Under the pieces are notes generated by a model that searched no databases, was not told the origin of the DNA, and was given only the letters and a program-made list of their open reading frames with translations. Below are positions 45,032-52,510 of a stretch of 64,000 nt of DNA, piece by piece (position 1 is the first letter of the stretch; each line of letters opens with the position of its first letter). This stretch comes from Kordia sp. TARA_039_SRF (lineage in GTDB: Bacteria; Bacteroidota; Bacteroidia; Flavobacteriales; Flavobacteriaceae), in contig SMNH02000003.1 in NCBI GenBank assembly GCA_006383075.2, positions 240,496 through 304,495 of the forward strand, read 5' to 3'. Made by a program: the position numbers and the translations under genes.

Positions 45032-47122
45032 TTAATTAATCAACTCCAAGGCTTTTTCCACGCTTTCCGTCGGTAATTTGCACGCTCTGTTCACACATAC
45101 ATAAATTAAAGTTTTGCCTTCGTAAAAACGATTTTTGAGTAATGGCAAATCACTTTCAGTAATGCTTCCGCAGAGAATGATATTTGGCAAGTAGTATTGC
45201 TGTAATTCGTTGGCTTTTGTAATGGCGTTTTCACCAGTAATCACCACTTCGTAATACGGTTGTGTGCGATTCAAATATAATTCCAGCCAATGTGAGTATA
45301 AGTACGGAAACACAAGCGCATCTGGCAAAATACGTTGCAACATTTGATTGCTTTTTGCTAAATAATCATCATTGCCAAAATAATGTCCCAATTGAAATAA
45401 GTTGTGACTCATCACAGCGTTCGCGGACGGCATGACACCATCTTCTACATCAAATTCTTTAAAGTTGAGTCCTGTGTCATCACGTTTGGAAAAGGCAAAC
45501 AATTTTTTCTCAGTGTCGTAAAAATACGTTAACGTATAGTTTGTCAGAGATTTTGCATCGTGTAACCATTGCTCGTCAAAGGTAATTTGATACACCGCTA
45601 AAAACGCATCAATCACATAGGCATAATCTTCTAAAAAGCCGTGAATATCTTTGTTTTCAAGACTTCGAAGTACTTTTCCATCACTTACAATTAATTTTTC
45701 TTTGAGGGAAGTCGCTATTTTGATAGCTTTTACTTTCAAAGTTTCATCACCAAAAACTTTGTATGCATCTGTGTACGCTTTTAGCAGTAAAGCATTCCAC
45801 GATGTAATGATTTTAGTATCCGTTTTCGGGGCTTTTCTGCGTTGACGTTCTGCGAGAAGTATTGATTTCCATTGCGCTATTTTTTGAGCTAAACTTGCTT
45901 TTGTCAATTGATGTTTTTGGATGAATTTTTCATCAGATTGCACTTTTACCAAGACATGTTTTTCATCTTCTGTAGGCGAGATTTTATTCAAGCCATAATA
46001 ATCTGAAAATAAACTGAAATCGTCTTTTAGTAATGTTTGTAATTCCGCTTTTTTCCAAGTGTAATACGCGCCTTCTTCGGTTTCGTTTTCTTCATTGAAA
46101 CTGTCTGCATTGAGCGAAGCATAACACAAACCATCGTTGCGCATTAGGTGTTGTTCCACAAATTGCAAAGTTTGAAAAACAGTGTTTTTGTAGAGTTCCG
46201 CTTTTTCTGTTTGGTGGGCATAGGAAAACAGCGAAATCAGTTGCGCATTATCGTACAACATTTTTTCAAAGTGTGGAATATTCCAATGTTCGTCGGTTGC
46301 GTATCGTGCAAATCCTCCTTCCAAATGGTCAAACAGTCCGCGATTGGCAATGTTTTGTAATGTTGTGTTTACATGACTTTTTACGAGTGTATCTTTTTGT
46401 GTAATTGCATAGCGAAGTAAAAAACGATAATTGCTTGGGCGTGGAAATTTTTCTGCTTCTTTCAGTCCGCCATTTTCAAAATCGAGTTCTTTTTTCCATG
46501 TATTTATAATGGAATCTGTGGAGATTTTAGAAAGTTGCAATGCTTCCTCATCCGCAAAGTTTTGCAATAAACTCATGCGTTTTACCTGTGCTTGCGCGAA
46601 CTCAGCCGTTTTCTCAGGATTTTCTTTGTGAATGTTCACAATTTGCTGTAGCGATTGCAACCAGTTTTCTTTTGTAAAATACGTTCCGCCCCAAACAGGT
46701 TCGCCATTCGGAAGCGTGACACAATTCAAAGGCCAGCCTGAATTTCCCGTCATTAATTGTACAGCTTTGAGATAGGTTTTGTCAATATTTGGGTGTTCTT
46801 CACGATCTACTTTTACATTGATAAAATGCGCATTCATGAATTCAGCTACCGCTTTATCTTCAAAGGTTTCTTTTTCCATCACATGACACCAATGACACGA
46901 TGCATACCCAATAGAAAATAAGATGAGTTTGTTTTCTGCTTTAGCTTTCGCGAGAATTTCCTTGCTCCAAGGTTGCCAATTCACAGGATTGTGCGCGTGT
47001 TGCAATAAATACGGACTCGTTTCATTGACAAGTGCGTTAGTGTATGTATGCGTTTCTTTAGAAGTTTCCGAACACGAAATCAGCACTATACAAAGACAGA
47101 AAAGTGAGTAAACAATGCGCAT
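45032..47122 (-). CDS. Thioredoxin-domain protein of the YyaL/DUF255 (SPATA20-like) family
   Basis: A 696-residue lipoprotein (VLISC, Cys17). The N-terminal DUF255 thioredoxin-like domain has [20 protein letters not shown] and the redox motif [10 protein letters not shown] (Cys76, Cys79), then [16 protein letters not shown] and [21 protein letters not shown]. The rest is an alpha/alpha barrel like the N-acylglucosamine epimerase fold ([45 protein letters not shown]). Function is not established for the family. Its stop is only 7 nt from the start of the MFS pseudogene, suggesting that the two once formed an operon. Confidence 0.88.
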   Translation of the reverse strand: MRIVYSLFCLCIVLISCSETSKETHTYTNALVNETSPYLLQHAHNPVNWQPWSKEILAKAKAENKLILFSIGYASCHWCHVMEKETFEDKAVAEFMNAHFINVKVDREEHPNIDKTYLKAVQLMTGNSGWPLNCVTLPNGEPVWGGTYFTKENWLQSLQQIVNIHKENPEKTAEFAQAQVKRMSLLQNFADEEALQLSKISTDSIINTWKKELDFENGGLKEAEKFPRPSNYRFLLRYAITQKDTLVKSHVNTTLQNIANRGLFDHLEGGFARYATDEHWNIPHFEKMLYDNAQLISLFSYAHQTEKAELYKNTVFQTLQFVEQHLMRNDGLCYASLNADSFNEENETEEGAYYTWKKAELQTLLKDDFSLFSDYYGLNKISPTEDEKHVLVKVQSDEKFIQKHQLTKASLAQKIAQWKSILLAERQRRKAPKTDTKIITSWNALLLKAYTDAYKVFGDETLKVKAIKIATSLKEKLIVSDGKVLRSLENKDIHGFLEDYAYVIDAFLAVYQITFDEQWLHDAKSLTNYTLTYFYDTEKKLFAFSKRDDTGLNFKEFDVEDGVMPSANAVMSHNLFQLGHYFGNDDYLAKSNQMLQRILPDALVFPYLYSHWLELYLNRTQPYYEVVITGENAITKANELQQYYLPNIILCGSITESDLPLLKNRFYEGKTLIYVCVNRACKLPTESVEKALELIN

Positions 47123-47282
47123 GCAAACTTTTTTCTCAAATATAGCTAAATTGTGTTTTGTTTTTTGTGATTCGTTATTTGTTTTTCGTCGTAAAATAAA
47201 AACCTACAAACGAACCTTGAACGTTAAACATTGAATAAAAAAATACCCAAAACCTAACACCTAATACCCAACACCCAAGAAA

Positions 47283-48176
47283 TCAATGCGTAAAATTCCC
47301 AAAATACACCATGTTGATATCTAATTCCGTATTTCCCAATGTAGAGCCGTCGTGGAAGCAATTGTCTGTTGGAGCAATGTAATATTGAAACGGTTTTTGC
47401 GCCATTCGGATGACAGGATAGCCTGGAAAATGCTTGAAAAAAGTTTCTGCCACATTGTACACATCTACTTTGCTAACGTCTGTGACTTCTTTGAGCATGT
47501 TGTACACCTGAATCATCGAAAGGTTGATGTACAAAAAGTACCGCGTTTGCGAACCTAAATTGATACAAATTCGGTTGCCGTGTTTGTAGGTTGTATGAAG
47601 CGTCATGAATTGCGTACCATCGTTGTGCATGCCCATATATTTTTTCTCAGGAATGGTAAAGTCTTCAGGCAATCGTGTAATGTCGCACGCCACCATTTCT
47701 ACATTTGGTAAGTTTGCTGTAATACAATGCAAATGAAAGGATTTTCCATTCGCGATTGTCGATAGGAAATTGTGCAATTCTGTATTGAGTGCAATTGTTA
47801 ATTCTTTATTCTCGGCAAAGCGTTGCATCACGTGTTCTCTACCTTTACAAGTACTAAAATCAATTTCTTGGATGAGTTTTTGAGCGCTTTCAGGCAATTC
47901 ACCTAAGTAGATATTGTTATGATCTTTTAATTCACCAGAAGCTGTTATCAGTCGCTGTTCGTCTATATCTAACGGACGCCAATCGCGTTTTGGAATGTAC
48001 GCTTCGTCAATGTACAACGGAACGAACGAAAAATGTTCAAAATTTACACGCGAACCTTCATGCTCCGAATGATGAATAACTCCCGAATTGATTTGTACAT
48101 CATCCAATCCGCTAGGTAATTTGCTGTGAATTCCGATACCTTTTTTTAGTGTTGTTGCGGTTGCTGTGAGACTCAT
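47283..48176 (-). CDS. RiPP cluster paralogue 1: putative HxD...H oxygenase-like protein
   Basis: A 297-residue soluble protein, the last of four homologous genes in the cluster. I do not recognise the family. All four share NSG(T/V)xHHS near the start (not kept in copy 4), FHxHxI in the middle, then G(M/I/L)H-x-D, SGNRxxINL...TR and KPxQxYIAxTDxxFHDGST. Here the HxD is His184/Asp186 and the distal His is 275, with Arg212 conserved between. This HxD...H pattern in a beta-rich context fits the Fe(II)/2-oxoglutarate oxygenase fold, but the usual RxS that binds 2-oxoglutarate after the distal His is not seen. It starts 4 nt after the previous gene. Role as peptide-modifying enzyme is inferred from its place behind a radical SAM maturase. 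Confidence 0.65.
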   Translation of the reverse strand: MSLTATATTLKKGIGIHSKLPSGLDDVQINSGVIHHSEHEGSRVNFEHFSFVPLYIDEAYIPKRDWRPLDIDEQRLITASGELKDHNNIYLGELPESAQKLIQEIDFSTCKGREHVMQRFAENKELTIALNTELHNFLSTIANGKSFHLHCITANLPNVEMVACDITRLPEDFTIPEKKYMGMHNDGTQFMTLHTTYKHGNRICINLGSQTRYFLYINLSMIQVYNMLKEVTDVSKVDVYNVAETFFKHFPGYPVIRMAQKPFQYYIAPTDNCFHDGSTLGNTELDINMVYFGNFTH

Positions 48177-48180
48177 AACG

Positions 48181-49071
48181 TTAATTTTTTACAGGTTGAA
48201 AACTTCCAAAATATACAATACACACATCCAGATGCGTTCCGCCAAGCGTAGAACCATCATGGAAGAAATTGTCGGTTGCAGCAATGTAGTATTGATACGG
48301 TTTTTGCGCAATACGAATGACAGGATAGTCTGGAAAATGCTTGAAAAAGTACTGCGGAATGTTCGCAATATTCACGTTCGCGATTTCTTCATCGCCTAAC
48401 TTTTCTTTGAGCATTGCATGCGCTTCTTTCATGGATAAATTTACAAATAGAAAGTAGCGCGTATCTTTTCCTAAATTGATACTGATTCGGTTGCCGAATT
48501 CGTGCGCTGTTTCAATCGTCATCAGTTGTGTGCCGTCGTTGTGCATGCCTAAGAATTTCTTTTCCGCTTGCTTAAAGTTTTTTGGCAACATCGTCGTATT
48601 CGACGCTACCAATTCCACATTCGGATAATTGACGCCAATACAGTGAAATTTAAACGGTTTGTCATTGGCGAATGGTGTTAGAAATTCGTTGAGTAATTCG
48701 CTCGTACGCATTGTCAATGCTGGATTCGCCTCAAAACGATCAAAAACTTCATCGCGGTCTTCGCTGTGTTGCAATCCCATTTCTTGAAAACAGGCTTTTA
48801 ATTCTTCAGGAATTTCACCTAAGTACACCGTATTGTGGTCATTTGCCTCTTCATCTGGCGCTAAGCACGCAATTTCTTCTTCCGTCAACGGTCGCCAATC
48901 GCGCTTATTTACATAGGCATAATCGACATATTCTGGGATAAATTCTTCATCTAAATACGTCACTAATGCCGCTTTGTGGTGTGAATGGTGAACGGTTCCT
49001 GAGTTAATCATGAGTGCGTCAACACCATCAGGAAGTGCATTGTGAACGCGTATATTTTTTTTAATTTTCAT
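48181..49071 (-). CDS. RiPP cluster paralogue 2: putative HxD...H oxygenase-like protein
   Basis: A 296-residue homologue of its three neighbours. The putative metal ligands are His177, Asp179 and His271, with TRYFLFVNLSM between them. The N-terminal part has INSGTVHHSHH and AYVNKRDWRPL as in copies 1 and 3. It is closest by eye to copy 1. It ends 4 nt before copy 1 starts and begins 18 nt after copy 3, all in one operon. Confidence 0.65.
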   Translation of the reverse strand: MKIKKNIRVHNALPDGVDALMINSGTVHHSHHKAALVTYLDEEFIPEYVDYAYVNKRDWRPLTEEEIACLAPDEEANDHNTVYLGEIPEELKACFQEMGLQHSEDRDEVFDRFEANPALTMRTSELLNEFLTPFANDKPFKFHCIGVNYPNVELVASNTTMLPKNFKQAEKKFLGMHNDGTQLMTIETAHEFGNRISINLGKDTRYFLFVNLSMKEAHAMLKEKLGDEEIANVNIANIPQYFFKHFPDYPVIRIAQKPYQYYIAATDNFFHDGSTLGGTHLDVCIVYFGSFQPVKN

Positions 49072-49089
49072 GAGTGTGCTGTTTGTTCG

Positions 49090-49971
49090 TTAGTATTGAA
49101 ATTTTCCAAAATAAATCATAATCATATCGAGCGTAGACATTCCTTCCGTAGAACCGTCATGAAAACAATGATCGGTTGGCGCAATGTAGTATTGATAGGG
49201 TTTTTGCGGAATTTTAATTACAGGATAGTCTGGAAAATACTTGAAAAAGAGTTTTGAAATATTGTATAAATCTATCTGCTCTACGGAGATGCCGAGTTTC
49301 TTTTTGAGCATGTTGAACGCTTGTGTGAGCGAGAGATTGACATATAAAAAATAGCGCGTTTCAGTCCCAAGATTAATCGTAAAACGATTTCCCGATTTGT
49401 AACTTTCGTGCACCGAAGTCGGTTCCGCACCGTCGTTGTGAATTCCCATACATTTTTTGTCTTCTTCTTGATGGTCTGCTGGAAGCATTGTATTATCTGC
49501 CGCTACCATATCGATATTTGGCAAATTGGCGCCAATAAAGTGAAAGTGAAACGGTTGGTTGTTTGCGAAATCTGTCAAATAGTTTTGCATGGTATTACTC
49601 AATTTCAACGTCATGTCGTGGTCGCGTTTCATGCATTCGTGTACATCTTCTGGACGTAGACATTCTTTAAATCGTAGCGCTTCAAATATGTCTTTTAATT
49701 CCTCAGAAATATCACCCACATAAATGGTATTGTAGTAATTTCTATCAGTTTTTGCCTTTAGTGCGTTGATTTCGTTTGGAGTCAAATTTCGCCAATCGCG
49801 TTTTACCATATACGCATCGTCTTCGTATTGTGGTACAAAAGACCAATCTAAATAATTAACCTTGCTTTTGGTTTGTTGCGAATGGTGAACCGTTCCCGAA
49901 TTGATTTGAATTTCGTCAAAGAAATTGGGAAGTGTGCTGTGTAATTTGATGCCGTTTTGAATGATTTCCAT
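49090..49971 (-). CDS. RiPP cluster paralogue 3: putative HxD...H oxygenase-like protein
   Basis: A 293-residue homologue with INSGTVHHSQQ, AYMVKRDWRNL, GIHNDGAE (His178, Asp180), TRYFLYVNLSL and CFHDGSTEG (His271). It differs from copies 1 and 2 after the HxD (GAEPTSVHES in place of GTQ-MT), which may mean a different substrate position. It begins 5 nt after copy 4. Confidence 0.65.
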   Translation of the reverse strand: MEIIQNGIKLHSTLPNFFDEIQINSGTVHHSQQTKSKVNYLDWSFVPQYEDDAYMVKRDWRNLTPNEINALKAKTDRNYYNTIYVGDISEELKDIFEALRFKECLRPEDVHECMKRDHDMTLKLSNTMQNYLTDFANNQPFHFHFIGANLPNIDMVAADNTMLPADHQEEDKKCMGIHNDGAEPTSVHESYKSGNRFTINLGTETRYFLYVNLSLTQAFNMLKKKLGISVEQIDLYNISKLFFKYFPDYPVIKIPQKPYQYYIAPTDHCFHDGSTEGMSTLDMIMIYFGKFQY

Positions 49972-49976
49972 AGAAT

Positions 49977-50819
49977 TTAAGCTTGAGGAATTTGATTGAA
50001 TACGCCTGTGTAAATGATGGTAATGTCTATATTTTTTGTGCCTGCGGTAGAACCGTCATGGAAAAAATTATCAGTCGGTGCAATGTAAAATTGATAAGGT
50101 TTTATCGCAATTTTCGTCACAGGATAGTCTGGAAAATGTGTGTAAAAATGCCGTGCGATGTTGTCTGGATTTAGCGGTGTTTTTTTCAAATCCATTTTGT
50201 CTTTAAGCATATTGTATACTTGAATCATGGTGAGATTTGTGTACACTAATGTTCGGGTTTCACTACTGAGATTGATGGAAATTCGGTTGCCCGATTTGTG
50301 TGCGGTATGAATGGTAAAATGTCTGCTTTGATCAATGTGCAAACCGAGATATAAAAAAGCATCTTCTACGTAAAAACTCGTCATGGTTTCTCGGTTGGGA
50401 TTTGCATACGTGATTTTATGAAATTTGAAATTTCCTGTTGATGAAAAGTGTAGTAAAAAGGCATGCAGTTCTTGGTTGATTTTTACGACTTGTTCTTTGT
50501 TGTTTTCAAATCGCGGCATGACTTCATACGCGTCTGTGATGCTGTGCAAATCGAGTTTTTCAAAGGTCGCTTCTAATTTTTTAGGAATTTTTCCAACAAA
50601 TAAATCTTTGCGATAATCGAAGCGTGTTGGTTTTTTTCCTGTTACAGCGTTCAATTGTTCCTTTGAAGGTGTTTGCCAGGTTTGCAATGGAATGTACGAA
50701 TCTTCAAAGTACGTGGCGCCTTTGTATGCTGCTACGAGTCGCGTACCTGTGTTGACCAGTAATTGCTCGTCAACGGTTGCTATGTCTGAATAGAGTTGTA
50801 CTCCTTTGCGCAGTTTCAT
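49977..50819 (-). CDS. RiPP cluster paralogue 4: divergent HxD...H oxygenase-like protein
   Basis: The most divergent and shortest copy (280 residues). It lacks the HHS and KRDW motifs of the other three (NTGTRLVAAY and LQTWQTPS instead) but keeps FHKI, GLHIDQS (His161, Asp163), SGNRISINL, KPYQFYIAPTDNFFHDGST (His254). That the HxD and the distal His persist while the rest diverges is the best evidence that they bind a metal. Its start overlaps the radical SAM stop by 4 nt (ATGA), so the two are co-translated. Confidence 0.65.
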   Translation of the reverse strand: MKLRKGVQLYSDIATVDEQLLVNTGTRLVAAYKGATYFEDSYIPLQTWQTPSKEQLNAVTGKKPTRFDYRKDLFVGKIPKKLEATFEKLDLHSITDAYEVMPRFENNKEQVVKINQELHAFLLHFSSTGNFKFHKITYANPNRETMTSFYVEDAFLYLGLHIDQSRHFTIHTAHKSGNRISINLSSETRTLVYTNLTMIQVYNMLKDKMDLKKTPLNPDNIARHFYTHFPDYPVTKIAIKPYQFYIAPTDNFFHDGSTAGTKNIDITIIYTGVFNQIPQA

Positions 50820-52075
50820 ACGTGTAATGCTTTTTGATACGATTGTAATTTCGCTTGAATTTTCGGATCGATTTTTATCTCGTTTTCTTCATCAAAACTT
50901 TGAATGATCTCGTCGTACACCAACGGTTCAATACCCAATTCGGCAACAGAAGCTTCTGGCAACGATTGTAAAATATCATTTTGAATAAACGCGATGAGTC
51001 GCACCATATCTTTACAATACATGGTCGGATTGTCAAAGCCTTTTTCTTCGGAATAGCGATGTCCTAAAAATCCGCCCCCGCAAATATCATACACAGGACA
51101 GTTTAGGCATTGCTCCGCAACTTCATCGTGCGCTCGGTAATAGAGTTGAAAAGTGTCGTCTTCAAACAAATCTTCCAAATCATTTTTATGCACATTGATG
51201 TCGTTTCGCGTGATGCCTTCAAAACAAGCGCGAAGAGAGTCAACTACTTCTACACTTCCGTCAGATTCTACCACGACAACACCATTGGTTTTTCGTCCCA
51301 TTAACTGGTTTCCAATACCTTCTTGTCCCATAATCATTTTGACTAAGGTTTCAAAAAAGTAGATGCTCGGTCGGTCTTTGTCTTCTTTCCAAATTTTGTA
51401 GAGTTTGATAAACCAATCTGCATACGGCGTATAGTCTTTATCGCCCCAACGATTCATATCTAGTCCAAAAGGTGCTTGGTCATAATGTCCGTCTGGCAAC
51501 AGTAAATTCAGGCTGTTTACGTCTAAGGCTTTCATTTCGGCATACAAATCTGCTACAGGAATATTGATGTTAACGACTAATAATAAGCCACGTAAATTGT
51601 ATTGTTTGCCTAATTGAATTGCCTTTGCAACTTGATTGTACGAACCTTTTCCATTGTGAAACACTCGATATTCGTCATGGTATTTTTTAGGTCCGTCAAT
51701 ACTGATTCCGATAGAAATTTTCAGTTTTAGCAACAATTCGTACCAGTTTTTATCAAGCGTAACACCGTTGGTTTGAATGGTAAACACATATTCAACTTCG
51801 GGAATGGTATTGCGAAAAATAGCGACACATTCTTCAAAATATGATGGTTTTGCCAACAAGGGTTCGCCGCCGTGAAATATGATTTGAACAAATTCAATTC
51901 CAGCACTATTGCAATAACTTTTCAGTTTATCAGCAAAGGCTTGCACTGTTTCGAGTGCCATGAATTTGGGTTGTTTCAAATAGGTTTGATCGCCCATATT
52001 GTACATGTAACAGTACGAACAGTTAAGGTTGCATCTGCTGGCTATTTTTAAAACATACGAAGTGACGCTATACAT
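50816..52075 (-). CDS. Radical SAM/SPASM peptide maturase, FxsB/cyclophane-forming type
   Basis: A 419-residue enzyme that binds three iron-sulfur clusters and crosslinks or otherwise modifies a peptide. The SAM cluster motif is RCNLNCSYCYMYN (Cys15, Cys19, Cys22), followed by IIFHGGEPLL, TIQTNGVTL and SIDGPKKYHDEYRV. The SPASM end has CLNCPVYDICGGGFLGHRY and GFDNPTMYC, very like FxsB/3-residue-cyclophane maturases (CGGG...HRY...GFDNPxxYC). Such enzymes join an aromatic side chain to the beta carbon of a residue two positions on. It is 79 nt after the precursor gene, with an attenuator hairpin between them. Confidence 0.88.
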   Translation of the reverse strand: MYSVTSYVLKIASRCNLNCSYCYMYNMGDQTYLKQPKFMALETVQAFADKLKSYCNSAGIEFVQIIFHGGEPLLAKPSYFEECVAIFRNTIPEVEYVFTIQTNGVTLDKNWYELLLKLKISIGISIDGPKKYHDEYRVFHNGKGSYNQVAKAIQLGKQYNLRGLLLVVNINIPVADLYAEMKALDVNSLNLLLPDGHYDQAPFGLDMNRWGDKDYTPYADWFIKLYKIWKEDKDRPSIYFFETLVKMIMGQEGIGNQLMGRKTNGVVVVESDGSVEVVDSLRACFEGITRNDINVHKNDLEDLFEDDTFQLYYRAHDEVAEQCLNCPVYDICGGGFLGHRYSEEKGFDNPTMYCKDMVRLIAFIQNDILQSLPEASVAELGIEPLVYDEIIQSFDEENEIKIDPKIQAKLQSYQKALHV

Positions 52076-52107
52076 AATTATCTTTTTTCTAATTGTTTTT
52101 TTAAAAG

Positions 52108-52140
52108 CTAGATAGCCTTTATCAAATAAAGACTATCTAG
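52108..52140 (-). terminator. Attenuator-like hairpin between precursor and maturase
   Basis: CTAGATAG...CTATCTAG (8 bp) with a nested CTTTAT/ATAAAG (6 bp), one mismatch and a 3-nt loop. On the minus strand it is followed by CTTTT, a weak T tract. Such partial terminators give more precursor than enzyme transcript in RiPP operons. Confidence 0.7.
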
Positions 52141-52154
52141 TAAGCTTAACTTTC

Positions 52155-52400
52155 TTAGCTGTCGCTAGACAATGGAGCTGATGGATCCATTGGTGCCGCT
52201 TGTAAGAAAGTGTCAATCTTGTCATAACCAGAAGCTCTCGTTGCTTTTGCACTAACAGCTACTACTGGACAAGATGCACTAGCTTTTCCTCCAAAGATTG
52301 CTTTGTAAAGGTCTAGCTGGTCTTCATTAGAGTTGTTTAACGCTTTGTTAACAATCTCTTTTGACTTTAAGTTTGAAGTGATTTTTGAATTTTTCTTCAT
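52155..52400 (-). CDS. GG-leader RiPP precursor peptide (81 aa)
   Basis: Leader MKKNSKITSNLKSKEIVNKA continues with an acidic helix (NNSNEDQLDLYKAIF) to Gly-Gly at 37-38. The core, KASASCPVVAVSAKATRASG then YDKIDTFLQAAPMDPSAPLSSDS, has one Cys and only two aromatic residues, Tyr59 and Phe65. If the maturase makes three-residue cyclophanes, YDK (59-61) and FLQ (65-67) are the candidate sites. The gene opens the operon of the maturase and the four oxygenase-like proteins. It is the best supported precursor in the window because enzymes are adjacent. Confidence 0.82.
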   Translation of the reverse strand: MKKNSKITSNLKSKEIVNKALNNSNEDQLDLYKAIFGGKASASCPVVAVSAKATRASGYDKIDTFLQAAPMDPSAPLSSDS

Positions 52401-52430
52401 CGTTAAAAGTTTTTAAAATGGTTAATATTA

Positions 52431-52454
52431 TTGTCATCCGTAAGGACATGACAA
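52431..52454. promoter_or_regulatory. Inverted repeat upstream of the RiPP precursor
   Basis: TTGTCAT and ATGACAA are separated by 10 nt, about 30 nt upstream of the precursor ATG. It may be an operator or part of the terminator of the receptor gene that ends at 52511. No TAnnTTTG box was found nearby. Confidence 0.4.
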
Positions 52455-52510
52455 ATGCCCTTCATTTTGTAAGTAAAATGAAAAACCTGTGTTGTATGTT
52501 ATTTTTATGA

